The notes beneath the pieces were generated by a model. The model was given only the letters and a program-made list of their open reading frames with translations. It was not told the origin of the DNA and searched no databases. Below, piece by piece: positions 1 to 10,253 of a stretch of 64,000 bases of DNA (positions are counted from its first letter, which is position 1; each line of letters begins with the position of its first letter). The DNA is from Pilatotrama ljubarskyi (lineage: Eukaryota; Basidiomycota; Agaricomycetes; Polyporales; Polyporaceae), in NCBI GenBank assembly GCA_022385805.1, contig MU277702.1:241101-305100 (forward strand). The letters run 5' to 3'. The position numbers and the translations under genes are program-made.

Positions 1-2
1 CG

Positions 3-1096
3 TCGAAGGCGGCGACCCCGAGCGACCTCCCGCCAGGCTTGACTTTTTCGCCAAACGGCTCTGCTCACCCTGCAGATCACCCCGTTCCTCTTGCGGACAC
101 CCAGGAGTCGCTCGTTGACCCGGAACGGCATGCACAAGCGCTCAGCGATGCGCTCAAGAACGCCGCGCTGAACCGCCCAGACGCGTCGCCCGCTGAGAAC
201 AAGCCCGCCACCAGTCCTGTCCCCGCTCCCGCTCCCGCACGCGCGCTCCCGGCGCACCTCACCTTCGATGGCGACCACCCGTACACGCGTCCCCGCGGGC
301 TTTCCCAGCTGCGTCTCGCGGGTGCCCCGCCCGCCGCTGTACCCACCTCCCCGCGCCTTTCGACGCAGATGCCCGCATTCGTCACGATCCCGCCGACGCC
401 GCGTCCCATTGACGGGTTCGACGCGCCGGAGCCGAAGTGGGATGGTGCGCCTGCATCTGGTGAAGGAGAGGGGCAGGAGGTGATGGAAGCTGAGCCTAGG
501 ATTCTTCCGGACGCGTCCTGGATCGCGATCGTATGCGGGGTGTCGAAGGATTGGGGGCGGGAGGACGGGGAGGAGCTCCCGGAGAACTTCTTCGTCGCGC
601 CGCGGGACGTGTACATGCCCGACCTGACCGCCGTCGCCGACGTCCTGCTCGGCAAACTCGTACGTCTCCCTCCCGATCACCCTCCATTCACCGCTCGTCC
701 TAACGTGATGTCTGCATGCAGGGCTACGGCACGGTATCAGAATGCGTCGACGCGTGCACCCCATTTGTGTACGTCCCACGCCCGCTGTTCATAGAGGAGC
801 ACGGCCTACGCCTCTTCCTCTCGCGCGAGGGCGTCGGCGTCGAGCTCACGCGCGCGCAGTACGAGCAGGGGGAGTGGGCGGACGCGGTCGAGGCGGCATG
901 GCGTGCGGGCTGCGAGGCGAAGGCGCGCAAGCGGCGCGAGGGCGAGACGGGCAGGTGGAGCAGGGAGGGCGCAAAGATGGCGCAGGAGGTCGTGGAGTGG
1001 GTCGCGAAGTGGAAGGCGGGCGTCGAGGGGGGCGGGGGGACGCGGATGAAGGTGGAGCGCGCTGCGAGTGCGGACGGGATGGGCGCGCTCGGCTGA
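3..1096 (+). CDS. GT-B glycosyltransferase-like protein (3' part)
   Basis: The gene runs off the left edge; the frame is already open at base 3. Coding is 3..659 and 722..1096, with a phase-0 intron (GTACGT donor, CTAAC branch, CAG acceptor). The segment running from 'PDLTAVADVLLGKL' across the junction into 'GYGTVSECVDACTPF' and 'FIEEHGLR' resembles the C-terminal half of the MurG/GT-B-like domain at the N-terminus of plant L-arabinokinase. There a G-Y-G-T-x-S-E loop closes the nucleotide-sugar site. A proline- and alanine-rich stretch of about 100 residues precedes it, and a charged helix ends the protein. Substrate and pathway cannot be told from this fragment. No kinase domain follows the GT-B part, unlike plant arabinokinase. 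The family call is fairly sure, the function open. Confidence 0.6.
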
Positions 1097-1408
1097 GGTA
1101 AGTTAGGGTGACGATGGACTCGGAGGCGCGGCGTGGATCTTTCATAGAGAGGACTCGGACTCCTGCAGGCTTGTGTATGGATTGAGTATCTTATACTTTC
1201 TCTAGTACTGGTCTCCTTAGCCTCGGTCCTATCTCAGAGAGGTGCGTTACCTTGCGCTGTGAATGGTGCAATTGGTTCTTGGGACGACTCGGGTCTCGAG
1301 AGGCTGCAGACGCGCAGAGCCGCAAGGCCGCGCGCGCTGCTTGCGACTTGCCACCACGTACCTCGTCGGACAGCGGTCTCCAGCAGATGCTCAGCCTGTG
1401 CATCCTCC
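1097..1408. other. intergenic, tandem
   Basis: About 310 bases between the glycosyltransferase-like stop and the NPR3 start. An upstream in-frame stretch extends the NPR3 frame back to 1259, but it lacks family similarity and is read as leader. No clear TATA box or RNA gene is seen. Confidence 0.5.
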
Positions 1409-4137
1409 ATGAGTGAGACTTTGTTGTGTATCTTGCTCGTTACGTCCTCTGCGAAAGGCTCGAACCTGGTGTATCACTGGCCGCCTTCACCCACGATAAC
1501 TCCCCGCCTTGCGCGACCCCTTCCGGCCAACGACTTTCCAGGCGCGCTCGCCGACAACCCATGGCGCGCGGCCAACAGCCCAGACAACGCTGCAGAAGAG
1601 CAGCAGCGGGATCTGTCTAGGCTCGCAATTGAGGACGACTCCGAGTACTACTGGCAGCGCCCCCGTCTGCGGCGCGACAGGTCAGTCTCCTTCACCCAAC
1701 CGTCCTCCCACCCGACCTCCCGCCGCGCCTCGCCCTCCAAAGAGCCCAAGGACGCGTACGAGCTCGATGGCACTCGCGGCGTCAGCGCGACAAGCCCCGG
1801 GCACCCCGCGAGCGGCGACCGGGTCAGCGGGGACGAGTACAGCACGCTGCTCGGGTACTCCGCCGAGTTCCTCGCACAGATCCTGTGCCCGCAGAGCTCG
1901 ATGTGCCACCAGAAATTCGAGCTCGTCGTCGACGACCTCGCGTTCCTCGGGCATCCCGTCTGCGCGGACGCCGACGGCGGCTGGCGGTTCAAGGCGGAGA
2001 AGCCCCGTGCGGCGGCGCGTGGAAGGGGGTCGAAGAAGGGGCAGTCGCCGCAGGAGGAGGAACGGCTCCTCACGCCTGAGCGTGCGGAGCGGACCGAACG
2101 GGGACGCTGGACGGGACAGCAAGCGCAAGCACAGGCCGGCGACGCGGGGATGCAGACGTTTCACTTTGTGGTTGTGCTGGACCTGCCGGACCCGAGCTCG
2201 TCTGCGTCGGGGAACATCGCGAAGTACTTCGACACGATATACGAACAAGTCGCGTTCAACGTGACCGCCGTGCTCTATCAGGAGCAGATCCTGGACAGAT
2301 ACGTTGAGGCCCAGTCGGAGCTGCTGGGCTCTTTGAGGGAGGACTTCGCTAACAGAGGTAAGTGCAGTACATCACTGCATCCGCACCACAATGGGTTCAT
2401 CTGTGCGTAGGGGAGTCTTTCGCAGACTTCATGTACGAGGCCCTCAAAGTGTCCACTATTGCCCCTGCGATGAAGACGCTCTACGAGTCCATCAAACAAA
2501 ACACCATCGCTCGCGTCACCATCAATGCGCTCCCGCTGGAACTGCAGCTCCCGCCCTATCTTGACACTCTTCTCCATGCCGACGAAGAGCTTGAGCCAGA
2601 AGAGGAGCGAGACGACGAAGACGGAGAGCCCGACGCCTGGGGCCCCGAGATGAGTTTTGCATGGAGACTGCCCGCTCTTACACCCTGGAAGGCACTTCTG
2701 CGGTTAGACGATGATGAGAGCGAACAAGGCTACCAGCTCCTTATGCAACTTCGCGCAGCTCAGCTCAATCCAGAGGAAAGAGACCTTGCGGAGCAGCTCA
2801 TCCGATTCCTGGACTTGGCTTCTGTAATGCTCAGCCTGGCCGAGATGGCGAGCCTGCTTGATTGGCACCTGGAATCCCAGGTGTATCCAGCCGTGCGCTG
2901 GCTTGTGCTTCATCGTAGGGCGAAGATCGTCGATGTCGTGCACCCGAGCCTGAAAACAGTCTTCTCCATACCGCAGCAATTCCCTGCCCCGTCAGTGCTT
3001 CTTTTCGAGGGTTTTGTCATGAACTGACGCCATTGCAGGCTCGCTACGCTCTCCGCCGAGTTCTCGCGGACGTTCGCGGACGTAGACGTGCCGCCCCTCC
3101 CCAAGCTCCTCGCCATGATCTCCACGGCGACGCACAAGCAGAGTCCGAACCATTTCTACGCCACCGTCGTCGGCTCGAAGGACCTCGTCTCCGTCTATCT
3201 CGACGTCGTGCTCTGGATGCTCAAGCGCGACCTCCTCATCCGCCTGCACTTGCGTATCCGGATCGTCGCGACCGTAGAGCTGAAGAAGCATGTCCGTGAG
3301 CAGTGGGAGGAACGCCGGGCGCGGCGGCGGTCGCGCTCTCGTGCACGGAGCATCGGGCCAGGGCGTTCGAGGGAAACGAGCTACGACGGGGAACATAGAG
3401 GGGGCTCGGACGAGAAGGCGGCGCATACATTGGAGACTGTCTCAGAGTCGAGCCCGGTCGAGTATTGGACGTCTATGTCCCCAAAGACGGCCCGGAAGCA
3501 GGCTCGGCAAATGTCCCCTGGGCCGGTATCTCCTCCCTCCTCGAGGTCTTGCAGTAGCCAGGAAAATGGGCGTCACGACGAGAAAGTGGACGACGTCGAC
3601 GAGGAGTTCCTGTCCAGCAGTGCGGACGAGGGAAAGTGGGAGGAGTACTATCAGAGCGGCGGTAGCGACAACATCCCCTCCATGATCAACGACCCCGCTC
3701 GGGCCAACCCTCTCGAAAGACGGTGGCTGGCAGCAATGTCTGAAGGTAAAGACCCGCATATCGCGAGGCGTTTCGAGCGGTACGTGTTACTCGTAGCTTG
3801 CAGGCCCGCCGTCCTGATATGCTCTTGTCATATTCTTGCAGTATTCATCAGTACTTCGACGGCAAGTGTTCAGATGACGAGATTCTGTACCGAGCGGAGA
3901 TCTCGCGCAAGCAGCTGCGAGAGGTCCTGCATCATTACGAGGAATACGTACGCGCTCTAACCGTCCCGGTAGTGTCCCGATCTGAGGTTGTCCTGTACAG
4001 CTCCAAACCTTCCTCCACCCATCCTAATCGCGCCATCATCTACTTCCCAGGATTTTTATGTACCCAGCCCAGCAACCTCTCTGCCTTCGAACAGTCAAAG
4101 AAGCCCTTCCGGCCGCTCAAGTCCTTCTCTTCCTTGA
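1409..4137 (+). CDS. NPR3: Nitrogen permease regulator 3 (GATOR1/SEACIT subunit)
   Basis: NPR3 pairs with NPR2 and DEPDC5/Iml1 in the GATOR1/SEACIT complex, the GAP that switches off Rag GTPase signalling to TORC1 when amino acids are scarce. The chosen ATG gives 'MSETLLCILLVTSSAKG', followed by 'LVYHWPPSP', the classic NPR3 longin-type start. 'YSAEFLAQILCP' and 'KFELVVDDLAFLGHPV' follow, and later 'SLAEMASLLDW' and winged-helix-like C-terminal parts ('RKQLREVLHHYEEY'). Exons are 1409..2357, 2411..2990, 3039..3779, 3842..3947 and probably 4051..4137, totalling 2,463 nt (820 aa). A basic Arg-rich and Ser-rich disordered segment lies near residues 590-680. The last exon is the weak point: it is chosen from a GTACGC donor and a CCCAG acceptor and would overlap the 3' end of the opposing dehydrogenase gene. 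Confidence 0.88.
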
Positions 4138-5046
4138 GCGGCACATGCCGCCAATACGTCTGCCACAGCTCGACCGTCTCCTCGTTCGCTGACGTATCCG
4201 GCGCGACGATGAAGAACCGCTCGTGCCCGCTCCACTTTCCGTTCTCGCCCGCTACTGCGAGGAGGAACGCCTCCGCGGCCGAGTCCTCCTGGACGTACCC
4301 CCAAAGGTCGTTCTTCCGCCGCGTGGGGTCGTCCCGTAGTGCATCTTCTCGGCTCGGGAGCGACCAGCTCAGGCGAAGGCTGGCGACTCGCATTGAGGGG
4401 TACCGTCGTACAATGGTGTCCGCCTTAATCTCGCAGATCCTACCCGAACATGAGCTACAGGCTCGCGCAGCTGCAGTCGCACTTACACTTTGGAGAGGCC
4501 GTATGGCTCGTCCGGGCGGCATGGGTGTTCCTCGTCAATCGGGAAATACTCGAAGTCATGGTGGTCGGTCCAGACGAGCGGAATCACGTTTACGGAGGAT
4601 GCCTGCGCGACGCGGTTGATTCCTAGCTCGGCCGCGGCGCGCAAGATGTTCCACGAAATCACGACGTTCCTGCATGACATGTCCGCGATCAGTGACCACC
4701 GAAATCCAGTCAACGGTACGGAGCATGGGATGTCCAAGCTCCTCGGCGGTTATGCTTACGTATTGTGCGCTACGACCTTGTAATCCGCAGGCGTGCGCAC
4801 GGCCGCGAGCTGCACGATACCCTCCGCACCCTCCAGCGCGGTTAGCGCGGCTTCGAAATCGGTCAGATCGACGCGCCGGAACGCGAACCGCGCCGTCTCG
4901 TGGCCGTTCTTGTGCAGGAGCAGGGTGGCGAGCGGCTCGGAACAGGGGACGCTATCGAGCCCGACGACGGTATGGCCCTGCTCGAGCGCGGCCAGCACGA
5001 CGCGCGTCCCGACGGAGCCGTTGCAGCCGGTGATCGCGAGCTTCAT
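4040..5046 (-). CDS. Extended SDR, NAD(P)-dependent epimerase/dehydratase
   Basis: Three exons, 5046..4760, 4669..4487 and 4439..4040, give 289 aa in frame. The N-terminus 'MKLAITGCNGSVGTR' is the GxxGxxG dinucleotide-binding motif of extended SDRs. 'RRVDLTDFEAALTAL' and 'QASSVNVI' mark the next strands, and 'YGLSK' is the catalytic YxxxK. The second half carries the substrate-binding region with 'WGYVQEDSAAEAFLLAV' and ends 'FFDCSKAERLLGW', usual for sugar-nucleotide or uronate-type dehydrogenases. The substrate is not determinable. It converges tail-to-tail on NPR3, and its stop lies inside the predicted last NPR3 exon. Confidence 0.85.
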
Positions 5047-5675
5047 GTCACTGCTGCGTGTTCGTGCGGGGGTGGCAGAGGGGTTCTGGGGTATTTGGAC
5101 ACTTGTAGCGTACTGTTGGTGGTCTGGCTCGCCGATTTATCGTGTGGTCTAGCCCGTAGTCTGAGAGTTGTCTGCGGGGCAGGGTGCCGTTCGTGCGATC
5201 CTTGCTCTACGCGTAGGCTGCGTAGTAGCGACTCAACGGGACGCGATGAGGGGACAGTTCAGAGTTGCTCGATCGCGTCCCCGAGTTTTATCCTGTCCCG
5301 GTCGCGGTCCCGATAGATACTGTAGATTACGCATGAGGTCATACGCTCTACACTGCAGCAAGGGAAATGCCGAAATATAAAGGCACGAGGCGGTCTCACC
5401 CTTCCTGCGCGGAGGTCAGCAGAACATTTTCGAGCTGTCGCCTTTGCCAAGGTTGCATTTCGAAGAGTAGGAGTGCAGGTCCCGCCAGCGCAGATACGAA
5501 GTAGGAAGGCATCTGAGCGAGGGACCAGAAGGCCGAGAAGTAGACCTTATGCATATAACGCGCGTGTCTGCTATACAAAGGGGGAATCCGTGCCTATCCT
5601 GATACAATAGATCGAGTCCGTGCTTCTGCATATCCTGTACCAGCACTCTATACCTGGGACGCGCCGCAAACAGCT
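5047..5675. other. intergenic
   Basis: About 630 bases upstream of the SDR gene and downstream of the first MocA gene. Only short, unconvincing open frames. No repeat or RNA gene recognised. Confidence 0.5.
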
Positions 5676-7117
5676 TCACACCCGCGGCGGGTCGACGTTC
5701 TCCGGGGTCGGCTGGCGCTTCCCCAAGCCCGACTTCTCATAGATCGCGTCGATCGTCTCCATCTGTGCGACGCTGCTCTCGAGTGTGACCCAGTGCGGGG
5801 GCTCCCGCCCGCGCACCTTGTCGACGAACGCCTCAAGCTGGTACCGGTACGTGCTCCACCAAGGCTCGCCGCGGCTCCCCCACTGCGGGCCGCCCGAGTA
5901 GTGCTTCTCGGTGTGCGTCTGTGCGGTGCGCTTGTCGTAGATTTGGATGTAGTGATACAAGTGCGGCATCTGGAAGCTGCAGCGGGGGTAAGTGCCTCCC
6001 GTCTCCGTTGCAAATGACCAGAGGTACGCACTTGTAGTAGTAGATCGTCGCGTGCTCCAGCTCGATCTCGATGCTGGGCTGCTCCCAGAACCTGGGGATG
6101 ACTCCCAGGAGGTACGACCGGTCCATGTCGCAGTAGATTCTGCTCTCGACCATCCGGCCATTCAGGTCGAAACGCATGGTCGCCTCCATAGCCTCGTCCA
6201 CTCGCGGATCCTCCGGGATCGCACGCGCCTTCGCCTCTGCAATCTCGCGAGGGGCGCCAGCGCCCAGGAAGTAGCGCGTCGCGGAGATGACGTAGGTCAT
6301 GTCCATCAGGGCACCGCCCGCGAGGGCGTACTTCCAGCGAATGTTGAAGCGCGGCATCGTGCCCTTCGGGGTCGTCATGCGCGAGTAGGTGCGCAAGATC
6401 TCGCCGTACTTGCCACTGTCAATGATCTGCTTGACAACATGCGCCGAGGGCTATATGTGGCCATCCCTTCGTGAGCTAGTTGTGAAGAGGAGAGAGGGAG
6501 AGGCGGCATACGTGGTATTGCCAGTGGAAGCCTTCCATGAGGACCAGGTTCTTCTCCTGCGCAAGTTTGACGATCGAACGCGCCTCGTCGGCGTTCGCTG
6601 TGAATGGCTTCTCGAGGATGACATGTTTTCCGGCCTCCAGCGCTTTCCTCGCCCACGCTGAGAAGCATCCCAGTCAGATCAACGCGTCCGACGGAACCGA
6701 AACAGTCAAACGGTACGCAGGTACTCACTTCCGTGCATGCCGTTGGGTACTGAGATGTATACCACATCTATGCCGGGCTCCTGCAAGAGCGCTTCGTAGG
6801 AGCCGAACGCCGTCGGGATGCCGTACGACTTTGCCGCCTGCTGGGCTTGCTTGAGGTCGCGGGAGGCGATGGCGGTGACGAGGACGTCGGGATGAGTCTG
6901 GGCGGGACGAATGATACCGGCGGGGTTGATCATCGCGGTGGAGAGGATGCCGACGCGCAGGGCACCGGTTTCCTTGGGCATCTGGTGCCCCGCCTCGTAG
7001 AAGTATTGATGCAGGAAAGTGGCCATCTATGAACAGCGATACGTGAGCACTATCCTGTTCCCCTACCACTGTCGCAGTGCAAGCATGGTGTGGGCGTACC
7101 TGGATGAACATCGCCAT
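5676..7117 (-). CDS. Gfo/Idh/MocA oxidoreductase, copy 1 (dihydrodiol/D-xylose dehydrogenase type)
   Basis: Five exons: 7117..7100 (18 nt, MAMFIQ), 7026..6729, 6657..6512, 6450..6032 and 5976..5676, total 1,182 nt, 393 aa. The Rossmann start '[19 protein letters not shown]' and the '[17 protein letters not shown]' segment with the catalytic EKP triad define the family. 'MEGFHWQYHP' and 'GGALMDMTYV' follow the pattern of NADP-dependent D-xylose 1-dehydrogenase / trans-1,2-dihydrobenzene-1,2-diol dehydrogenase relatives. Expected reaction: NAD(P)-dependent oxidation of a sugar or diol in the cytosol; the exact substrate is unknown. It is the downstream member of a tandem pair with the gene at 7816..9229, with identical exon lengths. 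A TATATAAA box lies about 110 bases upstream of the ATG. Confidence 0.9.
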
Positions 7118-7225
7118 GATGGATCGTCGTTTACGGTGGAGGCTGCGGTGAGAGGTAAATGATTATAGAGGTGTTCAAAGTCTAGCAAAGTCACGTACGC
7201 GTACGGCTCCTGTCAGTGCCAGGGG

Positions 7226-7233
7226 TTTATATA
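7226..7233 (-). promoter_or_regulatory. TATA box of MocA copy 1
   Basis: TATATAAA on the minus strand, about 110 bases upstream of the start at 7117. A good match to the consensus at a distance usual for basidiomycetes. Confidence 0.55.
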
Positions 7234-7275
7234 CTATGTGGCCTGGAGGGGCCCGGCGAGAACGAGAGACGAGGA

Positions 7276-7296
7276 TATGACCTCATCGCGATCCAC
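7276..7296 (-). promoter_or_regulatory. Shared upstream element, copy 1
   Basis: A 21-base stretch containing CCTCATCGCGATCCAC (plus-strand reading) is identical to 9347..9367 upstream of the tandem paralogue. It lies about 160 bases upstream of the ATG and includes the palindrome TCGCGA. Either a conserved transcription-factor site or a remnant of the duplication. Confidence 0.5.
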
Positions 7297-7815
7297 ACCA
7301 ACCTTGCACTGCTACCTCCTATGAAACGAGTCTCTGGAACGTCGCCATAATTCTTGTCAGTGACTTCCCTTCAAATGCAGGGCAATCACATGAGTTGTGC
7401 GAGAACAACCGTGCACAGTACATCGTTGTTCGCAAAACATACCAGTAAGTGGAAGGATGCTACTTCGGCCATGTTCACGCGGAGTGTTGGACCGCTAGCT
7501 ATACCGCTTCGGGACGAACCTCGGACATTGCCGCGAGGAACACGGCTGGAGGGCGGGCATGCACTTCGCGACGCTCCCGCGTTCTCTGCTGCTACTGCTC
7601 TCCAAGAAATGCCAGCTATGTGCCGTGCCATCGGTGTTACATCGCCATAGTATCAGACACGCACCGACTATTCTGCATCATGGGCAGGGTATAGTATATA
7701 CTTTGGCAGACGTCACAAGTCTCACTGGGGATACCGCTGCTGCCTACACTACTGCTGTAAGCGTCCGTACTTCTTCTGGATGCCCTGCTCCGTCGCATTT
7801 CCTGTGCTCAGAGCC

Positions 7816-9229
7816 TCATACGCGCGGGGGGTCGACGCTTTCCGGGGTCGGCTGACGCTTGCCCAAGCCCGACTTCTCGTAGACCATATCGATCGTCTCC
7901 ATCTGCGCAATACTGCTCTCGAGCGTGATCCAGTGCGGGGGCTCCCGCCCGCGCACCTTGTCGACGAACGCCTCGAGCTGGTATCGGTAAGTGCTCCACC
8001 ACGCCTCACCGCGGTTCCCCCACTGGGGCCCACCCGAGTAGTGCTTCTCGGTGTGGGTCTGTCCGGTGCGCTTGTCGTAGATCTGGATGTAGTGGTACAG
8101 GTGCGGCATCATGAAGCTACACGGAGATGACGGCTCAATATCGCTAGTATTGTTGGTGACATAGGGAAGACGCACTTATAGAAGTAGATGATAGCATGCT
8201 CGGTCTCGATCTCGATGCTGGGCGTCTCCCAGACGCGCGGGATGAGCCCGAGCACGTTAGCACGGTCCATGTCGCTGTAGATTTTGCTCTCAACCATGCG
8301 GCCGTTCAGGTCGAACCGAAGGGTCGCCTCCATTGCCTCGTCGACGCGCGGGTCCTCCGGCGTCGGGCGCGCCTTCGCCTCCGCGACCTCGCGAGGCGTG
8401 CCAGCGTTGAGGTAGTAGCGCGTCGAGGAGATGACATACGTCATGTCCGTCAGCGATCCTCCTGCGAGCGCGTACTTCCAGCGAATGTCGGAGCGCGGGA
8501 TCGAGCCCTTGGGCGTGGTCATGCGCGCATATGTCCGGAGAACCTGGCCGTACTTGCCGCTGTCGATTAGAGCCTTGACAGCGTGTGCGGCAGGCTATGA
8601 GGCAGGTATTCAGGTTTCAGTGAGCACGAAGGCGGATGTGAAGTGCGACGACTCACGTGGAACTGCCAGTGGAACGCCTCGACAAGAACAAGGTTCTTCT
8701 CTACCGCGAGCTTCACAAGCTGGCGTGCCTCATCCGCGTTGGCGGTGAACGGCTTCTCGAGCAAGACGTGTTTACCCGCCTCCAGAGCCTTCCTGGCCCA
8801 TGCTACAGAGGGGTGAGACGAAACGAAGCATATACTCTGCGATGCTGACACTCACTTCCGTGCATGCCGTTTGGCAGCGAGATATAGACGGCGTCGATGC
8901 CAGGCTCGTCCAATAGCTCCTGGTAGGAACCGTACGCCTTCGGAATGCCGTACTTCTTGGCGTGCTCTTGGGCCTTCTGGAGGTCGCGTGAGGCGACTGC
9001 AGAGACGATGACGCCGCCGTGGGTTTGAGCAGGTCGGATGAGCGCGGCAGAGTTGATCATGGCGGTGGAGAGGATGCCGATGCGCAACGCGTCGGGGGCC
9101 TTGGGCTGCTCATGGCCCTTCTCGTAGAGGTATTGCTGAAGGAAAGTGGTGATCTGAAGGGGCGCGTAGTTGAGCAACGGCTAAGATACGACAGATCGAG
9201 GCGAAGCGCACCTGAAGAAGCATAGCCAT
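7816..9229 (-). CDS. Gfo/Idh/MocA oxidoreductase, copy 2
   Basis: Paralogue of the gene at 5676..7117. Exons are 9229..9212, 9153..8856, 8802..8657, 8594..8176 and 8116..7816: 18, 298, 146, 419 and 301 nt, exactly the sizes in copy 1, giving 393 aa. Start 'MAMLLQ', Rossmann '[18 protein letters not shown]', catalytic '[17 protein letters not shown]', then 'FHWQFHP' and '[11 protein letters not shown]'. Both copies end 'VDPPRV'. Differences are scattered substitutions with no frame damage, so both appear functional. Probably a soluble NADP-dependent sugar or dihydrodiol dehydrogenase. Divergence between the copies (for example GALMDM versus GSLTDM) may mark different substrates. Confidence 0.9.
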
Positions 9230-10253
9230 CCTGAATCGTTGGTGGTCGTGCGGTGGAGAGAGGTGATATGAAGGGGAGAATGCAGAGTCTATGGACGGCC
9301 ATCGGGTTGACGGAGAGGGTATATGTAGGAAGAGGAGAGGGAAGGGTATGACCTCATCGCGATCCACCATAACGTCGCGCAAGTCCTCGATGCACGGCAC
9401 CCCTCAAGCCGACGCACAAGAATAGCAGATCTTCCTCTCTCCTCTGCTGACGTCGGCTTCCGCTTTGAGTCTCTTGACGTCCATATGCACCAGTACAAAC
9501 TCGGCATCGATGTTTATGACACTGGTGGCAGTGGAAGCACTGGAGGACGCGCACGCTCATCTGACGCGCACTTACCATCTCGGGCGATTTATACTCAACG
9601 CCAGGTCTCCGCTCGGCGCTCGCGGATTGCGGCTGACGCTAGAACATACAGTACTGTAGTACTGCAGGGCCATGGTCGTTTGCGCAAGTATTCGCATCGG
9701 GAAGGCCACTTAACCAGTGAACAATGTAATAAAAAATCTGGCTCCTCTGGATACAGTCGCATAGACACACGGCCCCAGAATGGGGAAGCTGGAGTGGTCA
9801 CTACGTCCAGGCAGAGGTCCGCCCCATGCCTCCCGGGCTTGAGGTCTGAGACGTAGTACGCCGCCGGTACAGAGCTATAGTAGACCTGTCCATTCTCCCT
9901 TAGATTAGAATGCTCGCCCAGCTCAGGACGGTGGAGAACGATGTCTTAGTAAGAGTCAGCGGACCGCATTTCCAGAGAGAGTTGCCCTAGGTCTGGAGAG
10001 ACATGGCACGCCTTGTCCGATAGCCTCACTTCAGCGACTTTTTCAAAGCAGAGCAGAGTGGCCCGACCGCGGCACTTGGGCACTGCTACCAGGCCACCAA
10101 GGCAAGGCGTGTGAAATCCGGGGAAGGCGGAGGGCGGGTAGTAGCCGGGTGTCCGATGGCCCACTGCACTTGCCTCCCGCCCTCTGGTGCACTTCAGATC
10201 TCAGAGCCTACTTGCACATAGCCGTATACACCTCTTTGAGTGCTGCAGTGGGC
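9230..10253. other. divergent intergenic region
   Basis: About 1 kb between MocA copy 2 (minus) and the tail-anchored protein gene (plus). It holds the shared element at 9347..9367 and a weak TATAT at about 9319. Open frames near 9485..9856 have no recognisable similarity. No RNA or repeat seen. Confidence 0.5.
9347..9367 (-). promoter_or_regulatory. Shared upstream element, copy 2
   Basis: Identical 21-base counterpart of 7276..7296, here about 118 bases upstream of the ATG at 9229. The flanking bases differ, so conservation is restricted to this block. Confidence 0.5.

Larger units (their letters stand above)
7118..7815. other. intergenic between the MocA pair
   Basis: About 700 bases holding the promoter of copy 1: a TATA box at 7226..7233 and the shared element at 7276..7296. 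The open frames here (7354..7855) are short, without family similarity, and were left out. Confidence 0.5.
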
